64,000 nucleotides of DNA, from positions 4,340,001 to 4,404,000 of the forward strand of contig NZ_CP043450.1 in the NCBI RefSeq assembly GCF_003286415.2. The letters run 5' to 3'. This document shows positions 15,996 to 24,874 of this stretch, piece by piece. The stretch comes from Mucilaginibacter rubeus (GTDB taxonomy: Bacteria > Bacteroidota > Bacteroidia > Sphingobacteriales > Sphingobacteriaceae). The translations under genes and the position numbers were made by a program. Under the pieces are notes generated by a model, which saw nothing but the letters and a program-made list of their open reading frames with translations, ran no database searches and was not told the origin of the DNA. Numbering within the stretch: the stretch's first letter is position 1; each line of letters begins with the position of its first letter.

Positions 15996-16946
15996 ATGAA
16001 ATATAAATTAGGCGATTTTGTTCGGTTTGTTGATGAAAAAATGGAAGGTTTTGTTACCCGCATCATCGATGAGCAAATGATAGGCGTTACCGGCGATGAC
16101 GATTTTGAGATCCCGGTGCTGGCCAGCAAGGTAACTTACGTACATGGGTACCAACCCGCAGGAACAACAAAAAGCACCAATACAGCCGATGAAAAGCCTG
16201 TAACACCGGGTGAATTTGTACAGAAAGGTGTATATATAGGTGTAGTTACCGATACCCGGGCAAGTTCGGTAGTTCATTTCCACATCATCAATGAAACATC
16301 TTTTCAGTTACTGGTTACTTTAACAACAGATAAACAGCAAGTATTTAAAGGCGAATTTGCAGGGATAGTAGCCCCTAAATCAACTGAAAACATGTATTCG
16401 GCGCAACTGGCCGATTTGCAGGTGTGGCCCAAATTTATCTTCAGCGTTTTATTCAGCACCAAACAAAACATTGAACCGCCGGCACCTTTGGCTGTTCATG
16501 AAAAATTTAAAGCCAAAGATTTTTCGACCACTAAAAAGAACATCCCATTGCTTAACCAACCGGGATGGCTGATCAGGCTTGACGAACCCGAACTGGTTAT
16601 TGACGCGCAAAAACTAAAGGAAAGTTTTTTTGAAACACCTACCGAAAAAATAGTAATTGAAAAACCGGTTAGCGAGGTTGACCTGCATATAGAAAAACTG
16701 CGCGACGATTACCAGTTTTTGAGCAGTTCGGAGATTATGGAGATTCAGCTGGCCCATTTCCACAAGGCATTGGACGCCGCCATTGTTCACCAGTTACCCG
16801 ATATTACTTTTATACATGGTGCCGGCAACGGAACCTTGCGCAATGAACTGCATAAACAACTGGGCAGGCATAAAAAAGTACAAACCTTTATGGATGCCCG
16901 TAAAGAGAAATTTGGTTACGGAGCAACCAAAGTGCTGTTGAAGTAG
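15996..16946 (+). CDS. DUF2027/Smr domain protein
   Basis: 316 residues. The N-terminal DUF2027 part (about 1-190) starts with a small beta-barrel (GDFVRFVDEKMEGFVTRIIDEQMIGV). The C-terminal Smr domain (about 225-316) has the motifs EVDLHIEKL and FIHGAGNGTLRNELH and ends KFGYGATKVLLK. Smr domains, as in MutS2 C-termini, bind or nick branched nucleic acid or cleave RNA at stalled ribosomes. This two-domain form is a Bacteroidota family of unknown process. Cytoplasmic and monocistronic. Confidence 0.88.
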   Translation: MKYKLGDFVRFVDEKMEGFVTRIIDEQMIGVTGDDDFEIPVLASKVTYVHGYQPAGTTKSTNTADEKPVTPGEFVQKGVYIGVVTDTRASSVVHFHIINETSFQLLVTLTTDKQQVFKGEFAGIVAPKSTENMYSAQLADLQVWPKFIFSVLFSTKQNIEPPAPLAVHEKFKAKDFSTTKKNIPLLNQPGWLIRLDEPELVIDAQKLKESFFETPTEKIVIEKPVSEVDLHIEKLRDDYQFLSSSEIMEIQLAHFHKALDAAIVHQLPDITFIHGAGNGTLRNELHKQLGRHKKVQTFMDARKEKFGYGATKVLLK

Positions 16947-16965
16947 GCAATGATTATGCTTCAAA

Positions 16966-16998
16966 AGACTTACGAAGGTTTAAAAACTTCGTAAGTCT
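16966..16998. repeat. Perfect 12-bp inverted repeat (AGACTTACGAAG)
   Basis: AGACTTACGAAG (16966-16977) and CTTCGTAAGTCT (16987-16998) form a 12-bp stem with a 9-base loop, just after the Smr gene stop. No T run follows. Probably a dispersed palindromic unit used as a transcript end. A second stem, ATCGCCGT (17019-17026) with ACGGCGAT (17056-17063), follows. Confidence 0.6.
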
Positions 16999-17045
16999 GA
17001 TAGCTATCGACAATAAAAATCGCCGTAGCCTATCGATCCTCCAAC

Positions 17046-17123
17046 TTAATACACCACGGCGATATCAGTTGGCTTTACGGCCAGGGTTTTAACTTTGAGT
17101 TCCTGGGCTTGTTTGCTCTCGCT
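17046..17123 (-). pseudogene. Possible coding remnant downstream of the fucosidase
   Basis: Read on the minus strand, 17046-17123 encodes SESKQAQELKVKTLAVKPTD followed by IAVVY and a stop, with another stop immediately upstream and no start codon. The composition looks like the C-terminus of a beta-strand-rich protein. It is too short to assign. Confidence 0.2.
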
Positions 17124-17170
17124 TTAATTTACCCAGGACAACATACGCACTTAAGAAATATTTTATTTCC

Positions 17171-19318
17171 TCATCTTTTAGCAAACCAAATTTCAAGGTT
17201 TGGCAGCTTCAACGTTTGATGTGGTGAAGCCGGATTATGCAGCTTTAAACTTACCGGGTAAAGCCTGTTTGCCTCGAAGGTTTGGGGATCAAGATCTTTT
17301 ACATAAATATTTTGCGGAATACTATGGCTGATGGCAAAAGGTACATTCTTTTTAAAATTATTGAACACCTTTATCAATAACTGGTTATTGCCGGGCATCA
17401 AATCAAAGCCAATAATATGATCTACAGATCCGGCCTTGCCCGGGTTATTATTAATGAGCATTTGTTTGCCATTGAACATAACAACAATACCATCACCACT
17501 GGTGATTTTAACCTGTGCATAAATCAAACCTTTCTCTACCGTAATATTCTGCAGTATATAATAGGCATTATCCATCCCTGCCGGCAAATCAAGGAGCTGC
17601 CCGTTTTTGTAGCTATCCATACGCTGCCATGGTTTATCGGTATCATTAGTATAGGGTTTGCTAATATCAATTTTATCAGCACTGCCATTTAAACCACCTA
17701 AGCCTGCCGAATATGGACCGCTGATATATAAGGCCCCCCATTTGATTTTAGCGGTATCAACCTTGTATTTCATCAATCTGTCGTTATCAAGCTTAATCGT
17801 GGTAGTTACGTCGTTAACGGCCAGATCAATCACATTACCTTTCTCTTCATCTGTATATTTGATAGAGGGGCGATATTTACCTGTCGCGGTAGGTTTTATT
17901 GTCCAGGCTTGCTTTACAGTGCTTTGGTAATTGCTGTTATAGTCGATACCCGATGAGCTGTAGTAATTATAAGCGTTATGCTCATCCAGTTTCATATGAC
18001 CGTAGCTGCTTTTGACAATATGAACAGGTTGTACCTTGTAGCCTTCAGCAACGTCAACGGCTATTACCTTGATCTGTTTTTCGTTATCAAAATCAGCAGG
18101 CAAAGTTATTACAGCATCATTGGCAGTCTGCTTAAAGTTAAGCGATTGCTGTTCGCCTAAAACAGATACACTATTAATTTTACCTTCAAGGCCGGGCAAA
18201 GTGATCAAGCCATCAGCCGGTACCGAGGTTACAAAAAGATAAAGCTTATTAGGTTTGCTGGTTATATTACCCCATTTAAAGGAGGTAAAAAAAGGATCGG
18301 CAGTGGTACCGTAAACAGCGTCGGCATTTTTATGAAGCCAGGCACCTATCTTCAACAATACATCTTTTTCAAAACCAACTACCGAACCATCGCCTTTAGG
18401 GCCGATATTGAGCAGGTAATTACCTCCCCTGCTAATCACGCGGATCAGGCTTTCCAGTTTCTCTTTGTACTTTTCATCTTCGCTGCCGCGCTTTTGCCAT
18501 GAACGGTAACTCCAGGTTTCATCAAAAAATGAGGCCGGCGATTGCCATGGCACGCCTATAGAATAATCTGGGTATTGGTTATCGCCCATAACAGCAAAAT
18601 CGCCCTGATCGTTACCAAGGCGGCTACTTACCATACAATCGGGCTGCAGGCGATGTACTAACTGATAAAGTTCCTTACTTTGCTCAGGACTTTGAGATCC
18701 CATATCAAACCAAAGCTCGGATATGATACCATAGTTTGATAACAGCTCGGTTACCTGCTTTTTATTATACTCATGATGCTCCGGCGTTACATAATCTGAA
18801 TTATGGCTTGATATAGGCGATGCCTGTGGGTAATGCCAATCGATCAATGAAAAATATAACCCAAACCGCAAACCATGTCTTTTGCAGGCTTCGGCCATTT
18901 CTTTTACCACATCACGTTTAAAAGGGGTTGCATCAACCACGTTAAAATCAGTTGTGGCTGTTTTAAACATACAAAAACCATCATGATGCTTAGATGTGAG
19001 TACTATTGAGCGCATTCCAGCGGCCTTTGCTAACAGAACAATGCTATCTGCGTTCCAGTTTACAGGATTAAAGTTCTTAGCCAGATTAGCGTAAGTATCG
19101 CTGTAGATGCCCGCGTGCGCCTGTATCTGTTCGCTTAAACCACGGGTTACAGGTTTGCCATCCCATACACCTCCTAAAACCGAGTAAATGCCGCCGAAGT
19201 GGATAAACATGGAAAACTTTTGATCCTGCCATTGCTTTACCGACGCTGAAGACGGCTGTGCATATACAAAATGGGCGCAAACTAATAGGGACAGCAAAAG
19301 GAGTATAGTTTTTTTCAT
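17171..19318 (-). CDS. Secreted alpha-L-fucosidase, GH29
   Basis: The start is placed at ATG 19318 because it begins the signal peptide MKKTILLLLSLLVCAHFVYAQ; an in-frame ATG 48 bp upstream would bury it. That gives 715 residues. GH29 signatures are MFIHFGGIYSVLGGVW, IVLTSKHHDGFCMF, LRFGLYFSLIDWHYP, and the catalytic nucleophile Asp in SELWFDMGSQ. After the barrel (about 25-350) come a beta-sandwich and galactose-binding-like modules (about 440-715). Releases alpha-L-fucose from glycans in the periplasm or outside. It is not beside a SusCD pair. The TTTACAC cluster upstream may control it. Confidence 0.92.
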   Translation of the reverse strand: MKKTILLLLSLLVCAHFVYAQPSSASVKQWQDQKFSMFIHFGGIYSVLGGVWDGKPVTRGLSEQIQAHAGIYSDTYANLAKNFNPVNWNADSIVLLAKAAGMRSIVLTSKHHDGFCMFKTATTDFNVVDATPFKRDVVKEMAEACKRHGLRFGLYFSLIDWHYPQASPISSHNSDYVTPEHHEYNKKQVTELLSNYGIISELWFDMGSQSPEQSKELYQLVHRLQPDCMVSSRLGNDQGDFAVMGDNQYPDYSIGVPWQSPASFFDETWSYRSWQKRGSEDEKYKEKLESLIRVISRGGNYLLNIGPKGDGSVVGFEKDVLLKIGAWLHKNADAVYGTTADPFFTSFKWGNITSKPNKLYLFVTSVPADGLITLPGLEGKINSVSVLGEQQSLNFKQTANDAVITLPADFDNEKQIKVIAVDVAEGYKVQPVHIVKSSYGHMKLDEHNAYNYYSSSGIDYNSNYQSTVKQAWTIKPTATGKYRPSIKYTDEEKGNVIDLAVNDVTTTIKLDNDRLMKYKVDTAKIKWGALYISGPYSAGLGGLNGSADKIDISKPYTNDTDKPWQRMDSYKNGQLLDLPAGMDNAYYILQNITVEKGLIYAQVKITSGDGIVVMFNGKQMLINNNPGKAGSVDHIIGFDLMPGNNQLLIKVFNNFKKNVPFAISHSIPQNIYVKDLDPQTFEANRLYPVSLKLHNPASPHQTLKLPNLEIWFAKR

Positions 19319-19341
19319 GGTAATTGATTCAATGGCCCAAA

Positions 19342-19443
19342 GTGTAAAAAAGTTGTTAATAAACAAAAAAGGTCACAACTTAAAGTTGTTTGCAGGTTTA
19401 CACAATTTCACACTTTTACACACCAGCTCAACACATTTTACAC
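19342..19443. promoter_or_regulatory. Cluster of TTTACAC repeats upstream of the fucosidase gene
   Basis: GTGTAAAA (19342-19349, inverted), TTTACAC (19397-19403), TTTTACAC (19414-19421) and TTTTACAC (19436-19443) occur within 102 bp of the divergent gap between the fucosidase and the zinc-ribbon gene. Spacings are 17 and 22 bp between the direct copies. A candidate operator array. The regulator is unknown. Confidence 0.35.
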
Positions 19444-19609
19444 TTTTGTCAATAAAAGTGCCGCCCAATTGTGAAATTACCTTCCCATATTGCAATTTTT
19501 TAATAAAAATTTTATTCCGATCTTTGTAACAACACCACCAAATCCTAAAACATAATAAAGAATATGCTTGCCTTGGGGCAAGTACTTATATAACCTTTTA
19601 AAAAACAAT

Positions 19610-19837
19610 ATGGCAGGATCTATACAAATTCAACCAAATATCCATTGTGAACCTTGCAAAGAGTGCGGAGCACGCCCGGTAATTGAACAAAGCCGTAAAG
19701 GTTTTTCAGTTGCTTGCCCTACAAGTAAAAAACACTATTCAACTGCTCCCGGTCTGGTAAATATAGACGAGTGGAATAGGTTTAACAAAAAATCGCCGGT
19801 GCTTACAGGACCGACATATAATAGTAAAGCCTCATAA
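19610..19837 (+). CDS. Small Lar-like zinc-ribbon protein
   Basis: 75 residues from ATG 19610. The TTG at 19568 would add a non-conserved leader. The pattern CKECGARPVIEQSRKGFSVACP followed by VNIDEWNRFN resembles the CPFCG...V.CP...AI..WN layout of Lar/restriction-alleviation zinc ribbons, with one CxxC, one later Cys and a closing W-N. The fourth ligand of a Cys4 site is absent or supplied by His/Cys elsewhere. Lar proteins modulate type I restriction in lambdoid phage and similar ORFs occur in phages. Here no phage genes are nearby, so the function is open. Confidence 0.5.
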   Translation: MAGSIQIQPNIHCEPCKECGARPVIEQSRKGFSVACPTSKKHYSTAPGLVNIDEWNRFNKKSPVLTGPTYNSKAS

Positions 19838-19869
19838 AAAACGACTCTCAAAAACGAGTAAACTTTTTT

Positions 19870-19877
19870 TAGTTTTG
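19870..19877 (+). promoter_or_regulatory. Candidate -7 element for the second zinc-ribbon gene
   Basis: TAGTTTTG fits TAnnTTTG, 60 bp before the ATG at 19938. No -33 element is apparent. Confidence 0.35.
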
Positions 19878-19937
19878 TGTATTAGCCAATAACAAAACCA
19901 ACCATGGGGATACAATGGCATTAATTGTATTCATGTT

Positions 19938-20129
19938 ATGCATATTGTAGATACTGAAAATGACCCTTTAAAAAAAAGGCATAGACGCACATTTTGCCCA
20001 ACATGCCAAACTAATACCGGTCAAAGAATAAAAAGACCGCTACTGTTAAAGCTATTAACATTTTGGCTACCAGTTAAAAGGTATTTTTGCTACAACTGCA
20101 ACAAAAAGTATCTGGTTTTTGAAAAATAA
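19938..20129 (+). CDS. Small zinc-ribbon protein
   Basis: 63 residues: a basic N-terminus, then CPTC (about residues 20-23), a hydrophobic basic middle (RPLLLKLLTFWLPVKRY) and CYNC near the end. Two CxxC knuckles about 30 residues apart suggest one structural zinc. The middle could be a short membrane-touching hairpin. No known function. It follows the Lar-like miniprotein by 100 bp on the same strand but probably has its own promoter. Confidence 0.5.
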   Translation: MHIVDTENDPLKKRHRRTFCPTCQTNTGQRIKRPLLLKLLTFWLPVKRYFCYNCNKKYLVFEK

Positions 20130-20169
20130 AGAAAACTTCAAGCACAATTCTTAGCGCCCAATTCAATCT

Positions 20170-20967
20170 CTATCTGCCAAAAAGGGGTGCTGTTTGTTTA
20201 CTTCCAGATTTAAGATAATCGGCGTAGCTTTTCCTGATGTAGCTGATCATATCATAATCGCTCATCTTTTTCACTTTTTTAATATCAGGATGATACTGGT
20301 TCATGAAGTTCTGTAGTGAATCGCCTTTTAAGCTGGTTATCGAACTAACCTTTTCCGGCGAAAAAAACCTGTCTACATACTCATCTTGTTCGTCCTTGAG
20401 CAGGATCTTTTGCAGCTTTGATTGAGGGGCCTTGTTTTTACTCAGCATGTCAATTACCGAAAGCAGGTTGATGCTTAAAATGGTTGCAGTACTTTTATCT
20501 GCATTGATGTGATTACTGGGTTTACCAAAATCCAGATCAGCCGGGCGTGTTATAAACGCATCTTTTATGGTTGAGCCGCGATAGGCAAAAACAGAAGCAA
20601 ACTCCCTCCGGTTTCGTAATGAGTCGGCTTTGGCGTTACGCCTGCCCCTGATTTTCACCTCACTCAAAACAGTTGCATCCGGTTCGATGTAACACCTCAA
20701 AGTATCAAACTTTAAAAAACTGATAATGAGCCTGAATGGCTTGTATCCTATGCTGCTGATCCTTAAAGTATCGCCGGGCTTTACGCTGGCCAACACAAAT
20801 TTCCCTTGCTGATTACTTATACTTTTTGATGCCGTTGAGCTGATAAAAGCATTGGCTACCGGCAAATAAGTAGCCTTATCAATCACAATTCCCTTAATAC
20901 GCTGAGCAAACAGGCTTACTGACAGGAGCATCAATATTACTGTTAAGGTAAGTTTCAATGTTTTCAT
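20170..20967 (-). CDS. Secreted carboxypeptidase-regulatory-like (CarboxypepD_reg) protein
   Basis: The start is placed at ATG 20967, giving the signal peptide MKTLKLTLTVILMLLSVSLFAQ; the frame extends upstream but would bury it. 265 residues. Residues about 24-105 form a CarboxypepD_reg-like beta sandwich (IKGIVIDKATYLPVANAFIS ... GDTLRISSIGYKPF), the same module found at the N-terminus of TonB-dependent receptors. The rest is charged and helical, ending KQTAPLFGR. No barrel or plug follows, so it is a stand-alone exported protein of unknown role. Confidence 0.7.
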   Translation of the reverse strand: MKTLKLTLTVILMLLSVSLFAQRIKGIVIDKATYLPVANAFISSTASKSISNQQGKFVLASVKPGDTLRISSIGYKPFRLIISFLKFDTLRCYIEPDATVLSEVKIRGRRNAKADSLRNRREFASVFAYRGSTIKDAFITRPADLDFGKPSNHINADKSTATILSINLLSVIDMLSKNKAPQSKLQKILLKDEQDEYVDRFFSPEKVSSITSLKGDSLQNFMNQYHPDIKKVKKMSDYDMISYIRKSYADYLKSGSKQTAPLFGR

Positions 20968-21058
20968 GACGGGTTCAGTTAACAGGTAAAGTAGGTACCT
21001 AAATATAACACATAAATTGCTAAGGTGTACGCCTTTAACAAAAATTAACAATACCCAG

Positions 21059-21093
21059 CAAAAAAGCCTTCAGTCTTTTCGACTAAAGGCTTT
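21059..21093 (-). terminator. Intrinsic terminator of the phosphorelay operon
   Basis: On the minus strand AAAGCCTTTAGTC pairs with GACTGAAGGCTTT and runs into TTTTTT. It lies 22 bp after the stop at 21115. Confidence 0.8.
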
Positions 21094-21114
21094 GACAGCG
21101 TTCTTAAAACTATC

Positions 21115-22578
21115 CTATGCCATCTTAAAAGTAAAGAAAAAAGTAGTTCCCATACCCAGATCAGACTCAACCCAGATGCGGCCGTTATGACGCTCAATAA
21201 TCCTTTTTACAATTGTAAGGCCCATGCCTACGCCTTCGTATTGACTGGTGCTGCTATGGAGCCGGCTAAAAATATCAAAGATCTTTTTATGATTTTCCTT
21301 TGCTATACCAATACCGTTATCGCTTACTGCAAATACCTGTTCATCGGCCTGTTTAAAACTACGCACCGTAAGTTCCGGCGTTTTATCTCCACGGTATTTA
21401 ATGCCGTTCCCCATGAGGTTTTGGAAAAGCTGCACCATGGCTACATAATTGGCGTTTATTTCGGGCATGGGTTCGATGTTTACAATCGCCCCGCATTCGG
21501 CTACTTTCACCTTCAGGTTTTGTAAGGCTTCTTCAGCAGCCTTTTTCATATCTACCTTTACAAAAGCATCTGCCTGCGAATCCAATACCGTGTACTGGTA
21601 GATCCCTTCAATAGTGTTTGTCATATTCTGGGATACTTCTGTAAGCATCTCCATAGTTTCCTGTACATCGGGCGGTAAGTCTTCACCCAGTATTTGCAAT
21701 GTATTGATTAATAACAAACAAGAGGCGATTGGTGAACGCAGATCATGCGCAATAATGTGTGCAAAACGTTCCAGGTCCTGGTTTTTTGTCTGCAACATAT
21801 TCAATAACCCGCTATTGTATGTTTCCAGCTTTTTGAAGTTAAGTACCGATTTCACGATGCTGGGCAATAGCAGCATGTGCTCGCCCATGCTTTTATCTTT
21901 TATCAAATAATCTGCCGCGCCGGATTTCATCAATTCCACCGCCGTTTTTTCCGAGCCCTGACCTGTAACAATTACAATGGGAATGTCTGCTGCCTTTGCA
22001 ATAGCAATGGAGTCAAAGGCGTTCCCGTCGGGCAGGTGAAAATCTGAAACTACCAGATCATATTCTTTCTCTCCCAGTTGTTTTCTTAAGTCGGCAATAC
22101 TGGATACAACATCGCATTCATACTGCGGGTTCAGTTTGATGAATTTCCGTTTGATGAACGTGATATCTATCTCCTCATCTTCGAGAAACAAGATCTTGTT
22201 TTGACCGGTTGCCGCAATTTGCTTATTGATCAACTGCGAAATAAGGTTTGGCAACTGTTGTAAATAATCATTGTCAGCGTCTTTAGTTAGCTCTTTTACA
22301 ACATGATTATTGAACGATTGCGAACCCGGATCCTTAAGTATCAAGAGCGGGATCTTTGTCAATTCAAGGAAAGGGGAAAGTTGGGTGTAAAACCCCCGGT
22401 TTACGAGGCTTTCCTCGGCAATAAAAAAATCGCAGTTATAGAGCTTTACAGATTTTTCAAAATCATACTGGCTCTCATAGTAAGCGATTTGTAGCTGCTG
22501 AAACGCGGCGTTAAGCGTCTCGCTGATCAGTGTTTTCTCTTGTTGATCGGCAATAATAGCAATTCTCAGATTATTCAT
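21115..22578 (-). CDS. Receiver-histidine kinase fusion with N-terminal pseudo-receiver
   Basis: 487 residues, soluble. Residues 1-118 look like a receiver fold (LRIAIIADQ ... YNCDFFIAEES) but have Glu where the phospho-Asp should be. Residues 127-250 are a canonical receiver (ILFLEDEE, phospho-acceptor D179 in VVSDFHLPDG, Lys in DYLIKDK). HisKA follows, with His in HIIAHDLRSPIAS, then HATPase_c (FQNLMGNGIKYRG, VSDNGIGIAKEN, GVGMGLTIVKRI). The receiver-before-kinase order suggests it is phosphorylated from outside and then signals through the kinase. It is the last gene of a three-gene operon (gaps 49 and 45 bp) with an Rcp1-type regulator and a PAS-GAF kinase. Confidence 0.85.
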   Translation of the reverse strand: MNNLRIAIIADQQEKTLISETLNAAFQQLQIAYYESQYDFEKSVKLYNCDFFIAEESLVNRGFYTQLSPFLELTKIPLLILKDPGSQSFNNHVVKELTKDADNDYLQQLPNLISQLINKQIAATGQNKILFLEDEEIDITFIKRKFIKLNPQYECDVVSSIADLRKQLGEKEYDLVVSDFHLPDGNAFDSIAIAKAADIPIVIVTGQGSEKTAVELMKSGAADYLIKDKSMGEHMLLLPSIVKSVLNFKKLETYNSGLLNMLQTKNQDLERFAHIIAHDLRSPIASCLLLINTLQILGEDLPPDVQETMEMLTEVSQNMTNTIEGIYQYTVLDSQADAFVKVDMKKAAEEALQNLKVKVAECGAIVNIEPMPEINANYVAMVQLFQNLMGNGIKYRGDKTPELTVRSFKQADEQVFAVSDNGIGIAKENHKKIFDIFSRLHSSTSQYEGVGMGLTIVKRIIERHNGRIWVESDLGMGTTFFFTFKMA

Positions 22579-22627
22579 CGTGAGTAGTATTGGGGGATAA
22601 TAAAGTATTCGGCGATAGTTATGAAAC

Positions 22628-23077
22628 CTATTGTTGTGTTGGCTTGGGGGGCTGGTTAAGCATAAGCCAGTACATACCTAACTGCTTTACACAATCAGCA
22701 AAGCTCATAAAATCAATAGGCTTTACTATGTAACTGTTTACACCCAGTTGATATGCTTTTTGAATATCAACATCCTCTTTTGAAGAGGTCATCATGATCA
22801 CTGGTATCGATTTCAGGGCTTCCGAAGCTTTGATCTGTTCTAACACCTCTAACCCGTTAACACGCGGAAGTTTAAGATCGAGCAGGATCAGTTTAGGAAT
22901 GGCCTGCAAAACTTTCTCGGGCCCGGTACCAAAAAGGTAATCCAGGGCATATTGTCCGTCCTCCAGCCATTTAATGTCATTTATCAGGTTGTATTTTTTT
23001 AATGCGCGTATGGTAAGTGTTGCATCTTCTTCGCGATCTTCTACTAATAAAACCTCAGGATATTCTTTGATAGTCAT
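22628..23077 (-). CDS. Single-domain response regulator, Rcp1-like
   Basis: 149 residues, one receiver domain and no output. Acidic pocket E13/D14, phospho-acceptor D67 in LILLDLKLPRVNG, Thr in MMTSSKED, and Lys in YIVKPIDF. The LNDIKWLEDGQYALDYLFG stretch is typical of Rcp1-type regulators that serve phytochrome-like kinases. It is encoded between a PAS-GAF histidine kinase and a receiver-kinase protein and probably shuttles phosphate between them. Confidence 0.9.
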   Translation of the reverse strand: MTIKEYPEVLLVEDREEDATLTIRALKKYNLINDIKWLEDGQYALDYLFGTGPEKVLQAIPKLILLDLKLPRVNGLEVLEQIKASEALKSIPVIMMTSSKEDVDIQKAYQLGVNSYIVKPIDFMSFADCVKQLGMYWLMLNQPPKPTQQ

Positions 23078-23122
23078 AATGTTGAAAATTATAATTAGAT
23101 GATTTTGTATAAAATTGCCTGA

Positions 23123-24775
23123 TTAAACAATAGGCAGACTGAAACTAAAGGTGGCCCCTTCTCCTAATACCCCTTCGGCAGTTACCGCGCCTCCGTGACG
23201 TTCAATCACTTTCTTTACGATACTTAAGCCTATGCCCGTGCCTTCAAAATCTTTATCATTGTGCAGACGCGAGAATATTTTGAACAGCTTGTTCCTGTAT
23301 TTTTCATCAAAGCCGGCACCATTATCTTTTACAGCATAAATGGTACTACCGTTGGCTATTGTTGAGGTTACAATGATTTTGGTTTCGGCTGTATTGCGCG
23401 AGTATTTCAATGCATTGGAGATAAAGTTGGTCACCACCTGGGTAATCATGGCCTGATCACCTATCGACGGCGTAAGCTCGCCAAGTTCAAAAACCACTTT
23501 ATGGCCTGCAGGCTCCTGCCGTATCAATTCATCAAACACATTTCTGAAGATAGCTTTCATGTCCAGCGACGTATTTATTTTTTCGGCACGGCTCAGTTTA
23601 GAGAACGAAAGAATATCGTCGATCAGCATACCCATGCGCAGCGCATTGTGAACAATGGTATTTAAGGTTTTTTGACCATCAGCATCCAATTTATCCGAAT
23701 AATCCTCGAGCATAATATTGCTGAAACCGGCAATGGCACGCAACGGCGCCCTTAAGTCATGGCTTACCGAATAAGAAAACGCCTCCAGTTCTTCATTGGC
23801 ATGAATAAGCGCTTCTGTCCGTTCGGTAACTAATTGTTCCAAATGATTTTTATGCTCCAATATCTCTGCCCTGATACGCCTGTTCTCGATTGCCAGGTTG
23901 GCAAAACGCGCGCCATAGGCTATCCTTGCAAGATCAGTTTCATTAGGCGTTCTTGGTTCGCGGTGGTAAATGGCAAACGTACCCACCATTTCATTTGTAC
24001 TGGATAATATAGGCTGCGACCAGCAGGATTGCACGCCCGCTTTAAAAGCCAGTTCTTTAAAATCGACCCAGTATGGATGCGTGCCGATATTGTCAACACA
24101 TATTAGCTTCTTAAAGAAAGCGGCACTACCGCAAGAACCTATCCCATCCCCTACCGATATGCCATCAATGGCCTCATTGTAAAAGTCGGGCATGTTTGGT
24201 GCCGCTCCGGTACCTAATGTGTTTGTAGCTTTATCGTACAACAAAATGGTACAGATGGATGTGGCATCCTCTTCTTCAATAGACTGCACAATCGACTGCA
24301 TGATGGTGAAGATATCTATATCGCCGGCCAGTTGCTCCAGGATATGAGCCCTGTTACGTTCCCTCATGCGTAAAAGATTACGTTCGGTTACGTCTTTTAT
24401 GGTGCATTCATAAAGAGCGCTCCCATCTTTATCGAAGCTGCGGTAATGGATCTCGACAGGAAATGTTGCACCATCTTTTTTTCGGAAGTCGCGTTGAAGG
24501 ATAAGCGAGTTTTCCTTCAGAAAACCTGCCCAATCGGTTTGTGTGGTTATGATCTCCAGGCCTACTTCAAGTTCTGCGATGTTCATACGCAGCAACTCTT
24601 CTTTTGTATAGCCCAAAACCCTGCAGGCTTCTATGTTTGCATCCGTTAAATTTCCCTGGTCATCGTGGACCAGGATACCATCTGAATTATCTTCAAAATA
24701 AGCAATATATTGCTCCTGCCCCTTCGGCAATTTCTCATTAGCAGAGCGGGGGAATTGGCTCTCACTTGTAATCAT
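23123..24775 (-). CDS. PAS-GAF sensor histidine kinase
   Basis: 550 residues, cytosolic. PAS domain about 20-135 (IAYFEDNSDGILVHDDQGNL ... ECTIKDVTERN). GAF domain about 145-300 (ICTILLYDKATNTL ... GSCGSAAFFKKLICVDNIGTHPYW ... GTFAIYHREPR). HisKA with His in FSYSVSHDLRAPLRAI, and HATPase_c with VTNFISNALKYSR, VKDNGAGFDEKY and GTGIGLSIVKKV. The layout is that of bacteriophytochrome-related kinases, but without the PHY domain, and a conserved bilin-binding Cys was not identified. First gene of the phosphorelay operon. Confidence 0.9.
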   Translation of the reverse strand: MITSESQFPRSANEKLPKGQEQYIAYFEDNSDGILVHDDQGNLTDANIEACRVLGYTKEELLRMNIAELEVGLEIITTQTDWAGFLKENSLILQRDFRKKDGATFPVEIHYRSFDKDGSALYECTIKDVTERNLLRMRERNRAHILEQLAGDIDIFTIMQSIVQSIEEEDATSICTILLYDKATNTLGTGAAPNMPDFYNEAIDGISVGDGIGSCGSAAFFKKLICVDNIGTHPYWVDFKELAFKAGVQSCWSQPILSSTNEMVGTFAIYHREPRTPNETDLARIAYGARFANLAIENRRIRAEILEHKNHLEQLVTERTEALIHANEELEAFSYSVSHDLRAPLRAIAGFSNIMLEDYSDKLDADGQKTLNTIVHNALRMGMLIDDILSFSKLSRAEKINTSLDMKAIFRNVFDELIRQEPAGHKVVFELGELTPSIGDQAMITQVVTNFISNALKYSRNTAETKIIVTSTIANGSTIYAVKDNGAGFDEKYRNKLFKIFSRLHNDKDFEGTGIGLSIVKKVIERHGGAVTAEGVLGEGATFSFSLPIV

Positions 24776-24874
24776 AGACTAAAAAGGTGTTGGGTACTAA
24801 GATAAGAACACCTTCAAAATGAAGCTAAATTTAAGTTACAACCTATAGTTGTTTAATGAGATAGCTAAATCAAT

